Shown piece after piece: positions 18,263 through 26,583 of a stretch of 32,025 nt of DNA. The translations under genes were made by a program, and so were the position numbers. The stretch lies in NCBI GenBank assembly GCA_943353165.1, contig CALRAM010000003.1, forward strand, positions 1 to 32,025, in the 5' to 3' direction. This DNA is from an uncultured Candidatus Saccharimonas sp. Its GTDB lineage: Bacteria > Patescibacteriota > Saccharimonadia > Saccharimonadales > OMJO01. The notes beneath the pieces are model-generated. The model was not told where the DNA came from. It saw only the letters and a list, made by a program, of their open reading frames with translations, and made no database searches. Position 1 is the first letter of the stretch, and the number at the start of each line of letters is the position of its first letter.

Positions 18263-20371
18263 TTAGTCTGTTCGGGCGTCTTGGCCCAATAGTTTGGCGC
18301 GTAATTCCTGAAAACGAAGCTGTTGATCGGCTGCAACTTGCTCTGGTGATGGCTGGGCTGGTTCTATGACGGCCGGTTTGCCAGACTGTTGCTTTTCTAC
18401 TGAAGGTCTAGAGTTTGAGCCCCCAGAAACAACATTTACTACCGGTATGACAATTGGACTTCGGCCTGTACTCTCAAACAAAAACTGCATAACATGGTCT
18501 TTTAGTTCGGCTTTGAACCTATCTAGGTCAATTCGTTTGAATCTCTGGGCAGTAGCTCGTCGAAGTTCGGTTCTAAAAGCGTTCATCAGTTCTTCGCTGT
18601 CACGAATATAAATGAACCCTCTAGTAATTATGTCAGGACTGGTTATCAGCTGACCTGTCTTTTTATCGACTGTCAGGACCACTGCCACCAAACCTTCTTC
18701 GGCTAACATCAAACGGTCTTTTATGACAACATTGCTGACTATGGCTCCTGTCTGATCTACCAGCACCGTACCGTGTGGCACCTTGCCGATAATTTCCATC
18801 TTGTCTGGAGTAAATGCTATGACATCGCCATTATCTGCGTTCAAAGTGTTGGCTCGGGCAATTCCCTCTTCTACCGCAATCTCTATGTGCTGACGCTTGG
18901 CAGTAAAGTCACCATAAATAGGCACAAAGAACTTTGGTTTGGTCATACGCATCATATCTTTATATTCGTCTATGCTGGCATGCCCGGAAACGTGCAACGG
19001 ACCGCAATGGTCTATTTCACGGGTTTCGTGCCGAAAAACATGAACGCCTTTTTTGTACAATTCATCCACCATTGAGCGGATTTTTTCGTCATTTCCGGAG
19101 TATGGTATTGGTGTGCTAGACAAAATAACCGTGTCTTGTTCTTTTAGTTTTATGTGCCTATGGTCGCCTGTGCTCATACGCTGAAGCGCAGAACTGGGCT
19201 CGCCCTGCGAACCAGTACAAACAACCACTAATTCATGGTCTTTCATGGTGGCAGCAGATGCAATTGGCACAAATGTACCTTTTGGAATTCGCACATAACC
19301 ATGCCGAACTGCCATTTCCAGAGTACTGACCATGCTTCGCCCGTCCATAGCAACTTTTCGGCCGTGATGTACAGCGGCATTTATGATCATCTGAACCCTG
19401 TTCATATTTGTAGAAAATAGTCCTACAAAAATTCGCCCCGGCGCTTGTTCTATGATGTCCACAAAACTCTGCTCTATGGTACTCTCGCTGGGTGTGCGTC
19501 CCGGACGCTCGGTAGTCGTGCTCTCTGACAAGAGCGCCAAAACACCTTCTTTTCCTAGCTGTTCCAGTCGTTCTGTATCTGTACGTTCGTGGTCCAGAGG
19601 GTTTGGATCCAGTCTAAAATCTCCTGTATTTATGATACGCCCGACTGGCGTATCCAAAACTATGCACGTGCTACCAGGTATAGAGTGTGTAACTCTGACC
19701 AACTCTACAAAAAATGCACCAATCTTTAGGCGCTCGTGAGTATTTTCGTTCATAGTAACTGTCTGTAGTTCAAAACCTTCTGGCATCGGAAGACCAAAGT
19801 TTCCAAATATCTCTTCAACTCGGCCAATACTAAACTTGCTACCGTAGATGGGCGCTGGTAGCTTTGGTACGATGTGCGGCAAACCACCGATGTGGTCCAA
19901 ATGACCGTGCGTGATTATGTATGCTCGCAGTTTGTGACGAATGCTTTCTAGATATGTAACGTCAGCTATGCCGTAGTTTATGCCAGGCAAATCAACACCT
20001 AAATCGTTACCACAGTCCATGATTACAGCGTCGTTCATATACTCTACTAAGAGCATGTTTTTTGATCCACCACCGTCCATACCGCCTAGACCAATTATTT
20101 TTAGTCTGGGGCTGTCATCTATAAAGTTGGCTCTGGGTTGGCCTTCTGACTGCTGACCTGACGCGTCCAAATATTTGTTTGCGATACGATGCGCGTCGTC
20201 TTGTGTTCGGCGTTGGGCGCGGATAGCTGCCCCACGATTTGCTCTGGGGTTACGGCCTTGTCCAGCCGATGTTTTGGCTTTTGACTGGTTATTGTTGTTG
20301 GGGTTGTTGTTTGAACGCACCGGCCGATTGTTCGGTCGTGGTCCTGTTTGGTTTGATGGCTTGTTATCCAT
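18263..20371 (-). CDS. rnj: Ribonuclease J with basic Asn/Gln-rich N-terminal extension
   Basis: THGHLDHIGGLPHIV metallo-beta-lactamase motif, beta-CASP region, HVSGHAS. Confidence 0.94.
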   Translation of the reverse strand: MDNKPSNQTGPRPNNRPVRSNNNPNNNNQSKAKTSAGQGRNPRANRGAAIRAQRRTQDDAHRIANKYLDASGQQSEGQPRANFIDDSPRLKIIGLGGMDGGGSKNMLLVEYMNDAVIMDCGNDLGVDLPGINYGIADVTYLESIRHKLRAYIITHGHLDHIGGLPHIVPKLPAPIYGSKFSIGRVEEIFGNFGLPMPEGFELQTVTMNENTHERLKIGAFFVELVRVTHSIPGSTCIVLDTPVGRIINTGDFRLDPNPLDHERTDTERLEQLGKEGVLALLSESTTTERPGRTPSESTIEQSFVDIIEQAPGRIFVGLFSTNMNRVQMIINAAVHHGRKVAMDGRSMVSTLEMAVRHGYVRIPKGTFVPIASAATMKDHELVVVCTGSQGEPSSALQRMSTGDHRHIKLKEQDTVILSSTPIPYSGNDEKIRSMVDELYKKGVHVFRHETREIDHCGPLHVSGHASIDEYKDMMRMTKPKFFVPIYGDFTAKRQHIEIAVEEGIARANTLNADNGDVIAFTPDKMEIIGKVPHGTVLVDQTGAIVSNVVIKDRLMLAEEGLVAVVLTVDKKTGQLITSPDIITRGFIYIRDSEELMNAFRTELRRATAQRFKRIDLDRFKAELKDHVMQFLFESTGRSPIVIPVVNVVSGGSNSRPSVEKQQSGKPAVIEPAQPSPEQVAADQQLRFQELRAKLLGQDARTD

Positions 20372-20409
20372 TTTATTTTCCTCTCTTTCTCTTTTAAAGA
20401 AAGACTTAA

Positions 20410-20910
20410 TTAATTTTTAATTCGTTTTAATAATGCAGGTATCTGGCAAAAATCGTCTATCAATGTTTGCCTCAAACTGCCGTTGTATAGTGCCGCTGCT
20501 GGGTGGTAAAGTGGCAAAATCGTCTGCCCGTTCAGGTTTTGAGCTTTTCCGTGCACCTGACCAATCTGCAAGCCCGGCAAAAAACAATTGGTGCTGTGCC
20601 TGCCCAGTGTAATGACTATTTTAGGCGAGATTACTTCTAGTTGAGCCAGCAAATATGGCATAAAAGCATCTTTTTCGGCAGGCAACGGATCGCGGTTCTG
20701 CGGTGGGCGGTATTTGACTATATTGGTAATGTACACATCGCTACGCTCTAGCTTTACGCTGGCGAGCAATTCGTCCAAAAATTTGCCTGATGCACCTACA
20801 AACGGAACACCTTTTAGGTCCTCGTTTTTTCCTGGCGCCTCGCCGACAAAAACTATGTCTGCGTTGGCGTTTCCCCAACCAAACACTAGTTGGTTGGCTG
20901 TCTTGGCCAA
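20410..20910 (-). CDS. Family 4 uracil-DNA glycosylase; track start is TTG at 20910 but homology continues upstream
   Basis: FVGEAPGKNEDLKGVPFVGASGKFLDELL, ITNIVKYRPPQNRDPLP, LPLYHPAAAL. Confidence 0.9.
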   Translation of the reverse strand: MAKTANQLVFGWGNANADIVFVGEAPGKNEDLKGVPFVGASGKFLDELLASVKLERSDVYITNIVKYRPPQNRDPLPAEKDAFMPYLLAQLEVISPKIVITLGRHSTNCFLPGLQIGQVHGKAQNLNGQTILPLYHPAAALYNGSLRQTLIDDFCQIPALLKRIKN

Positions 20911-20982
20911 GTCTGGACAGATATTCTTCTCTAAAATATCTGCCTGAATCTGACCAAGACGAATTGTTTTGTTAATTATGTG

Positions 20983-21183
20983 TCACTTTCTAATCAAACG
21001 CACAGCACGAACAAATGTACTAACAGTAAGGGTCGTCAGCAAAATACTCAGACCGTACTGTCCCAAGCTACCGGTATCGATAGCCCGAGTAATCAACATG
21101 TAGGTCAAAACCAGGCCCATGACACCCAGAGTAATCAGGGGCGCAGGACTTTGTATGGATTTGATGGTGACCGTTTTAGTCAT
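20983..21183 (-). CDS. Small two-TM membrane protein downstream of pnp
   Basis: 66 aa; two hydrophobic helices; start codon overlaps pnp stop (TAATG). Confidence 0.7.
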   Translation of the reverse strand: MTKTVTIKSIQSPAPLITLGVMGLVLTYMLITRAIDTGSLGQYGLSILLTTLTVSTFVRAVRLIRK

Positions 21184-23312
21184 TAATTTTTTTCTCTTTT
21201 GGCAGCTTTCATAGACAATTGTAACCTTCCACGGTCGTCAATGGCAACTAATTTTACGGTTACTGTGTCGCCCTCGTTTACTACATCGCTAGGTTTGTTT
21301 ACTCTTTCTTCGCTGAGCTCGCTGACATGCACCAATCCTTCTTTGCCTGGCATAATCTCTACAAATGCTCCAAAATCTAGAACGCTAACTACTCTACAAT
21401 TTTCGTATATTTTGCCCACTTCTGGGTCATCTGTGATGTTTCTTATCCATTGTTTTGCAGCTTCTATGCTGTCCTTGTTTGGGCTAGCGATAAAGACCGT
21501 ACCGTCGTCCTTTATATCTATTTCGGCGCCAGTTTCGGAAATAATCTTGTTGATTGTTTCGCCGCCCTTGCCGATAACTTCGCGAATTTTGGCAGGATTT
21601 ATTACGATAGATTCTACTCGCGGAGCGAATTCACTCAAATCGGTTCGTGGTTTTGGCAATGTTTCTAGCATGCTTTTTAGTATGTGAGCTCGGCCGTCTT
21701 TGCCTTGGATTAGGGCCTTTTTTAGCACATCAACGCTGAGACCATGAACTTTCATGTCCATTTGAAGTGCCGTAATGCCTTTTGTGGTTCCGGTAACTTT
21801 GAAATCCATATCGCCCGCAAAATCCTCGGCATCTGCTATGTCGCTTAGTATGTAAATATTGTCGCCATCTTTCATCATTCCCATGGCGATGCCGCTGACA
21901 GGTCGTTTCAGTGGTACGCCAGCGTCCATTAATGCCAGAGAGCTACTACAAGTTGCGGCCATACTGGTGCTACCGTGTTGACTCATAATCTCTGTAACGC
22001 TACGAATAGTGTACGGAAATTCTGTTTCGTCGGGCAAAACCGCGCTCAATGCTCGTTCTGCTAGGTAGCCATGCCCAATTTCGCGACGACCAGGACTGCC
22101 CAATCGTCTGACTTCGCCAACTGTGTAGCCAGGAGCATTGTAGTGGTGGAAATAGCGTCGTTCGCCTTCGCGCTCCATGGTATCTACTAGTTGAACAAAA
22201 CTCAGTGGCGCTAGAGTGACTACATTTAAAGCCTGAGTTAAACCACGAGTAAACAGACTAGAGCCGTGGGCTCTGGGTAGCAACCCTACTTCGCTGGAAA
22301 GCTGACGGATCTCTGTCAGTTTGCGACCGTCGGGACGGAGATTTTCCTCTATGATGCCTTTTCGAACATCTTTGTTAGCAGCGCTAGCAAAGGCGTCTTC
22401 GTATTCCCTTTTGACTGATTCAAAACCATCGCCCATTTTTTGTTCAAAGTGAGCCATTAGGTCCACACGAATTTGGTGCATCTTTTCGTGTCGGTCAACA
22501 TACGGCAAACGAATATTTTTGCCAAACTTACCAGCTAGAAAATCATCCACTTCCTTTTGAATGTCTGCGCTAGGCAAACTAAGGTCGTATTCTGCAGGTT
22601 TTACACCAACTTTTTTGACTAATTCTATTTGGAGTTTTATGGCTGGCTGTATAATTTTCTGGGCGTATTCCATAGCAGTTACGATTTCATCTTCTGACAC
22701 TTCGCTGGCACCGGCTTCTACCATCATGATTCCAGCTTCTGTGCCAGCCACTACCAAGTCCAAAGCACCTGTGTCTAGTTCCTCTGGAGAGGCAAAAGCC
22801 TTTGGCTTGCCGTCCACCAGACCGACACGAACACCTGCTACTGGACCTTCAAAAGGCGCACCAGTCAGCATAAATGCGGCGCTCAGAGCAATCATAGCGA
22901 TAGAATCAGGGCGAAAACTTGGGTCCAAGCTGAGGACTGTCGCCACTCCCTGAACTTCGTGCCGATAGCCTTTTGGCCACAACGGACGGATCGGACGGTC
23001 AATCAGACGGCCAATCAAAATGGCATCGTCGCTGGGTCGTCCTTCTCTCTTTATGAACCGACTGCCACTAATCTTGCCGGATGCATACATTTTTTCTTCG
23101 TAATCAATACTGAGCGGAAAATAGTCAAAGCCTTTTAACGGAGAGTTACCTACCATAGCCGTGCCCATAACCACTGTGTCGCCATAGCGAGCAATCACGA
23201 CAGCGCTAGTGCGAAAACCAACACGGTTTACTTCCAAGCTAAGTTTTCGTCCGCAAAACTCTGTCTCTACAGTTATTATTTTTTTACCTAGCGGGTTTAT
23301 TGTTTGTCCCAT
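21183..23312 (-). CDS. pnp: Polyribonucleotide nucleotidyltransferase
   Basis: 709 aa; two RNase PH domains, KH (REVIGKGGETINKIISETGAEIDI) and S1 domains. Confidence 0.97.
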   Translation of the reverse strand: MGQTINPLGKKIITVETEFCGRKLSLEVNRVGFRTSAVVIARYGDTVVMGTAMVGNSPLKGFDYFPLSIDYEEKMYASGKISGSRFIKREGRPSDDAILIGRLIDRPIRPLWPKGYRHEVQGVATVLSLDPSFRPDSIAMIALSAAFMLTGAPFEGPVAGVRVGLVDGKPKAFASPEELDTGALDLVVAGTEAGIMMVEAGASEVSEDEIVTAMEYAQKIIQPAIKLQIELVKKVGVKPAEYDLSLPSADIQKEVDDFLAGKFGKNIRLPYVDRHEKMHQIRVDLMAHFEQKMGDGFESVKREYEDAFASAANKDVRKGIIEENLRPDGRKLTEIRQLSSEVGLLPRAHGSSLFTRGLTQALNVVTLAPLSFVQLVDTMEREGERRYFHHYNAPGYTVGEVRRLGSPGRREIGHGYLAERALSAVLPDETEFPYTIRSVTEIMSQHGSTSMAATCSSSLALMDAGVPLKRPVSGIAMGMMKDGDNIYILSDIADAEDFAGDMDFKVTGTTKGITALQMDMKVHGLSVDVLKKALIQGKDGRAHILKSMLETLPKPRTDLSEFAPRVESIVINPAKIREVIGKGGETINKIISETGAEIDIKDDGTVFIASPNKDSIEAAKQWIRNITDDPEVGKIYENCRVVSVLDFGAFVEIMPGKEGLVHVSELSEERVNKPSDVVNEGDTVTVKLVAIDDRGRLQLSMKAAKREKN

Positions 23313-23340
23313 TGTTATAAAAAGATCCTTTCGTCAGTGC

Positions 23341-23418
23341 GATTTCGCCGTAAAGTGCAAATATATATGCCAGCTTGTGCTGCTACAAAGCAATATATCT
23401 GTTCTCTAGGGCGAAATC
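23341..23418 (-). promoter_or_regulatory. Nested inverted repeat / structured RNA in the rpsO-pnp intergenic region
   Basis: Outer stem GATTTCGCC (23341-23349) / GGCGAAATC (23410-23418); middle ATATATGC (23363-23370) / GCAATATAT (23390-23398); inner CAGC TTGT GCTG (23371-23382). Confidence 0.7.
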
Positions 23419-23478
23419 TTTACTGTTTAATGTGCACAAGCTTGTCCCGAAATTTTTCGAGCGTATAGTCTGTGCAAA

Positions 23479-23745
23479 TTATTTACGAAGTCCTAGCTTT
23501 TTGACGGTTGCCAAATAGGCTTTTGCATTTTGGTCGGCCAGGTATTTTAGGAGTCTTTTTCTTTTTCCTACCATCTGTACTAAACCACGACGAGCCATAA
23601 AATCGTGCTTGTTTGCTCTGAGATGAATAGTAATTTCCTGTATGCGCGCAGTTAATATGCCCACCTGTACTTGTGGCGATCCTGTGTCGTTCTTGGCAGT
23701 GGCCAAGTTGGCTATTGCTGCCTGTTTATTCTCTCTCGTTATCAT
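23479..23745 (-). CDS. rpsO: Ribosomal protein uS15
   Basis: TGSPQVQVGILTARIQEITIHLRANKHDFMARRGLVQMVGKRKRLLKYL. Confidence 0.96.
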   Translation of the reverse strand: MITRENKQAAIANLATAKNDTGSPQVQVGILTARIQEITIHLRANKHDFMARRGLVQMVGKRKRLLKYLADQNAKAYLATVKKLGLRK

Positions 23746-23778
23746 ATGCTTGGATTTATTCTATCACAGAACACTCTG

Positions 23779-24477
23779 TTAGGCAAGAGTTAGTAGTTGG
23801 TCAAATATTTTCTGGTCAGACAAGCCATCCATTTCAACAGAATCCTTGATGTCAAATTTGCCTATTTTAGTTCGGTGCAGGTCGCACATGTATGCTCCGG
23901 TGCCTAGTTTTTGGCCGATATCTTCGGCTAAAGTCCTGATATATGTACCACTAGAAACGTGTGCGCTAAACTTTAATATCGGATAATCGTAGTTTATTTC
24001 AGATATTTTGAATATTGTTACTAACCTTGGTTTCATCTCTACTTCCTTGCCCGCTCTAGCTAGTTTGTAGGCCCGCTGACCATTTATCTTTATAGCTGAA
24101 AAAGCTGGAGGAATCTGACTAATCTGTCCTAAAAACTGGTTTACGACCGTAGTAACTTCGGTTTTTGTGGGTATCCTAGAGCTTACTGATTCTTTTTTTC
24201 CTTCTTCGTCTCCTGTCGTACTGGTTTCTCCTAGTTTTATAGAAACTTGATAGGTTTTGTCTAGTTTGATTAGTTCTGGTGCTTTCTTAGTATAGTTCCC
24301 CAGCAATATGACAAGTAAACCGGTCGCCAAAGGGTCTAGCGTACCTGTGTGTCCTACAGGAAATAGTTTTTTGTTAGATGTATTGAATTCAGACTTTTGG
24401 ATAATCTGACGAAGTTTTTTTGCCACATCAAAAGATGTCCAACCGCGTGGTTTGTTTATCAATAACATTCCGTTCAT
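23779..24477 (-). CDS. truB: tRNA pseudouridine(55) synthase
   Basis: GMLLINKPRGWTSFDVAKKLR, VGHTGTLDPLATGLLVILLG. Confidence 0.96.
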   Translation of the reverse strand: MNGMLLINKPRGWTSFDVAKKLRQIIQKSEFNTSNKKLFPVGHTGTLDPLATGLLVILLGNYTKKAPELIKLDKTYQVSIKLGETSTTGDEEGKKESVSSRIPTKTEVTTVVNQFLGQISQIPPAFSAIKINGQRAYKLARAGKEVEMKPRLVTIFKISEINYDYPILKFSAHVSSGTYIRTLAEDIGQKLGTGAYMCDLHRTKIGKFDIKDSVEMDGLSDQKIFDQLLTLA

Positions 24478-24485
24478 ATTAAATA

Positions 24486-24494
24486 ACTATAGCA
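24486..24494 (-). promoter_or_regulatory. Extended -10 (TGCTATAGT) upstream of truB
   Basis: 8 nt between TATAGT and ATG at 24477. Confidence 0.6.
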
Positions 24495-24534
24495 CTGGGG
24501 GGTAAATATACGACTTTTTGACCTATCTATCAGA

Positions 24535-26097
24535 CTACGGAGTTGGTGGCATCATTGGTGGTGGCACGGGTGGTGGCGACGTAGGATCGGTGACGGGGCT
24601 CTTTGTCGTATCTACGGGTCGGGCTGTTGATATCAAATTATTTGGAAGGCCAAAATTTGGCAATCCAGTAGCTTCATCTACCACCATCTGTGGCATAGTT
24701 CCTGTGCTATTATCTGGCAAATGATTCTGCCCGAGATCTATGGGCGATGCGTTCAATGCCATTATTGGCTCTACTTTATACGGAGTGGCATCCAAAACCT
24801 GAGATACTGCTTTTCGGGCTTCTACTAATGACGTATTGACTGGAGGTTGTACCGCAGGTTCTGACGCATTTTGATGAAGGCTGTTGACTGACTTTTCTAT
24901 TTCCGTAAGTTTTTCTGGCTGTGGTGGGGTGGCCGTAGCGACGGTAGGTTGTGGTGCAGGTTGTATGTCTGTTATTGATTCTATTTGCGGTAGTGGCGTT
25001 GTAGCGACGGGAGGTTCTGGTGCAGGTTGTGGTGCATTTTGATGAAGGCTGTTGACTGACTTTTCTATTTCCGTAAGTGTTGCTGTCGGTGGTGGGGTGG
25101 CAACATTTTGCTGGTTCATTCCAGAAACGGGTGGCAACATGGGACCAGCAACAGAAGCCAATGCACCATGCTCATTTATGTGAATATGCTCCGATATTTC
25201 TGCAGGACCTTTATCGGTATGCAATGTATTCGCGTCTGTCATGACGTTTTGCTGATGATCTACAACGATAGACCCGTCATCATTACGTTCGGCTGAATTG
25301 GGGACTACGACGGGTGGGATTGGTGGCAATGGACTAGAAGAGCCATCAGAGTTTAGCTTTGTAGATATAAGTTGTTGGTTCGCTCCAGCAGTCATAAGCT
25401 TAGAGCTAACACTCATAGTCAAAGGAGTTGTTTTTGAGTTACTAAATCTGGCCGTTTCGGCCACTATGCCAGTCAGTAAAGCTGTTGCCATTTGCCCGTC
25501 TAGTAACTCCGTGTCCTGCATCAGCTCTACCAGAGATGCCACCATCTCGCACAAACTGCTAGCACCGTTATCAACCCAGTTCATAGTTCCAATATCTCCA
25601 CTGGCATCTGTATTTAGAGAAATTACTGTGGCGTCATGCAAAATCCTACCGTGCTGTGCTATGGCTTGGTCCAAAAACTGGGCCTGTTTTACGCCCAATG
25701 CTATAACGACATCGATATTGAAATCTCCTTGTTCAAAAACCAAATCTTTTTCTGACAAAGATGTTTGATACGGTGTTATGAATATTCTGACTAGTTTGTC
25801 TTCTACCTTGTAGCGGAGCTTGTCGGCCTTTGACTTGTCCAAAGAAATTATAAAATCTCTCAGACTGTCGGTAGTTTTTTCTAGGGTTTTTTCCGGCTCC
25901 AAAAATTCTATGGTAGAAGGCACTGTCCCGCTGAAAACGGCGGTACCGTGTTTTCCCAGTTTATTTAACAGCAATGTCAAGCCAATTGTGGCGGCCAATT
26001 GATCTACAGTTGGGCTGGAATTGACCGTAACCAAAATATTGGATGCCTCTTTTATTTTTTTGGCTATTTGGTCTTTTATGGGTCCTGGGTTTTCCAT
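24535..26097 (-). CDS. DHH-family (NrnA-like) protein with degenerate active site and Pro-rich tail
   Basis: MENPGPIKDQIAKKIKEASNILVTVNSSPTVDQLAATIGLTLLLNKLGKHG...ISLNTDASGDIGTMNWVDNGASSLCEMVASLVELM...ALLTGIVAETARFSNSKT; start refined to 26097 (SD AGAGGAT upstream). Confidence 0.75.
   Translation of the reverse strand: MENPGPIKDQIAKKIKEASNILVTVNSSPTVDQLAATIGLTLLLNKLGKHGTAVFSGTVPSTIEFLEPEKTLEKTTDSLRDFIISLDKSKADKLRYKVEDKLVRIFITPYQTSLSEKDLVFEQGDFNIDVVIALGVKQAQFLDQAIAQHGRILHDATVISLNTDASGDIGTMNWVDNGASSLCEMVASLVELMQDTELLDGQMATALLTGIVAETARFSNSKTTPLTMSVSSKLMTAGANQQLISTKLNSDGSSSPLPPIPPVVVPNSAERNDDGSIVVDHQQNVMTDANTLHTDKGPAEISEHIHINEHGALASVAGPMLPPVSGMNQQNVATPPPTATLTEIEKSVNSLHQNAPQPAPEPPVATTPLPQIESITDIQPAPQPTVATATPPQPEKLTEIEKSVNSLHQNASEPAVQPPVNTSLVEARKAVSQVLDATPYKVEPIMALNASPIDLGQNHLPDNSTGTMPQMVVDEATGLPNFGLPNNLISTARPVDTTKSPVTDPTSPPPVPPPMMPPTP
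24866..24910. repeat. Direct repeat copy A (45 bp, identical to 25034-25078)
   Basis: gcattttgatgaaggctgttgactgacttttctatttccgtaagt. Confidence 0.95.
25034..25078. repeat. Direct repeat copy B (45 bp)
   Basis: Identical to 24866-24910; 168-bp (56-codon) period, encodes LTEIEKSVNSLHQNA. Confidence 0.95.
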
Positions 26098-26234
26098 ATT
26101 TGTATGTTTATCCTCTGGGGTCAGATTATCATAAAAACACAAGCGTGTCTATCACCTTTGACAACACAGCTGTTTAAGGGTATATTAAAGAACGACTATT
26201 CATAAACAAATTAGTAATAAAGGACAAAATTTAT

Positions 26235-26540
26235 ATGCCAATCATAAAGTCAGCCAAAAAACGCGTGCGAGTAACTCGAAAAGCCACAGCTCGCAACATA
26301 AAGACAAAACGTAGCCTACGCGTAGCTATAAAAGCATTTAGCAGCGCGTTAGGTGGAACAAAAGCTAGTGACGCCCACAAAAAAGCCCAAAGCGCCATTG
26401 ATAAAGCCGGCAAAAAGAACGTTATGCACAAAAACAAGGTCGCCCGAAAACAGCGTCAGCTGTCTGCCAAGGCAAAAGCCGCAGGCGTAAAAATAACTAG
26501 CACCAAAAAAGCTCCTGCAAAAAAACCAACCAAAAAATAG
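26235..26540 (+). CDS. rpsT: Ribosomal protein bS20
   Basis: MPIIKSAKKRVRVTRKATARNIKTKRSLRVAIKAF; Lys-rich C-terminal tail. Confidence 0.93.
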   Translation: MPIIKSAKKRVRVTRKATARNIKTKRSLRVAIKAFSSALGGTKASDAHKKAQSAIDKAGKKNVMHKNKVARKQRQLSAKAKAAGVKITSTKKAPAKKPTKK

Positions 26541-26542
26541 AC

Positions 26543-26558
26543 TGCTATTTTTATAGCA
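26543..26558. terminator. Small hairpin between convergent rpsT and holA
   Basis: TGCTAT-TTTT-ATAGCA; U-tract follows on the minus strand (GTCTATTTTTTGG). Confidence 0.4.
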
Positions 26559-26583
26559 AAAAAGCTCCCTACCCTAGTATTTT

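Noticed and set aside
20983-20985. UGA recoded as glycine (as in Gracilibacteria/SR1), which would fuse the 66-aa protein to UDG
   Set aside because: UGA acts as a plausible normal stop elsewhere, including ATGA-coupled pairs such as mutM/holA, and in-frame UGA is not seen inside conserved genes.
21199-21687. 162-aa + strand ORF
   Set aside because: Antisense to pnp C-terminus; no independent support.
26543-26558. Strong terminator for rpsT
   Set aside because: The hairpin has only a 6-bp AT-rich stem and no T-tract on the + strand; at best a weak minus-strand terminator.
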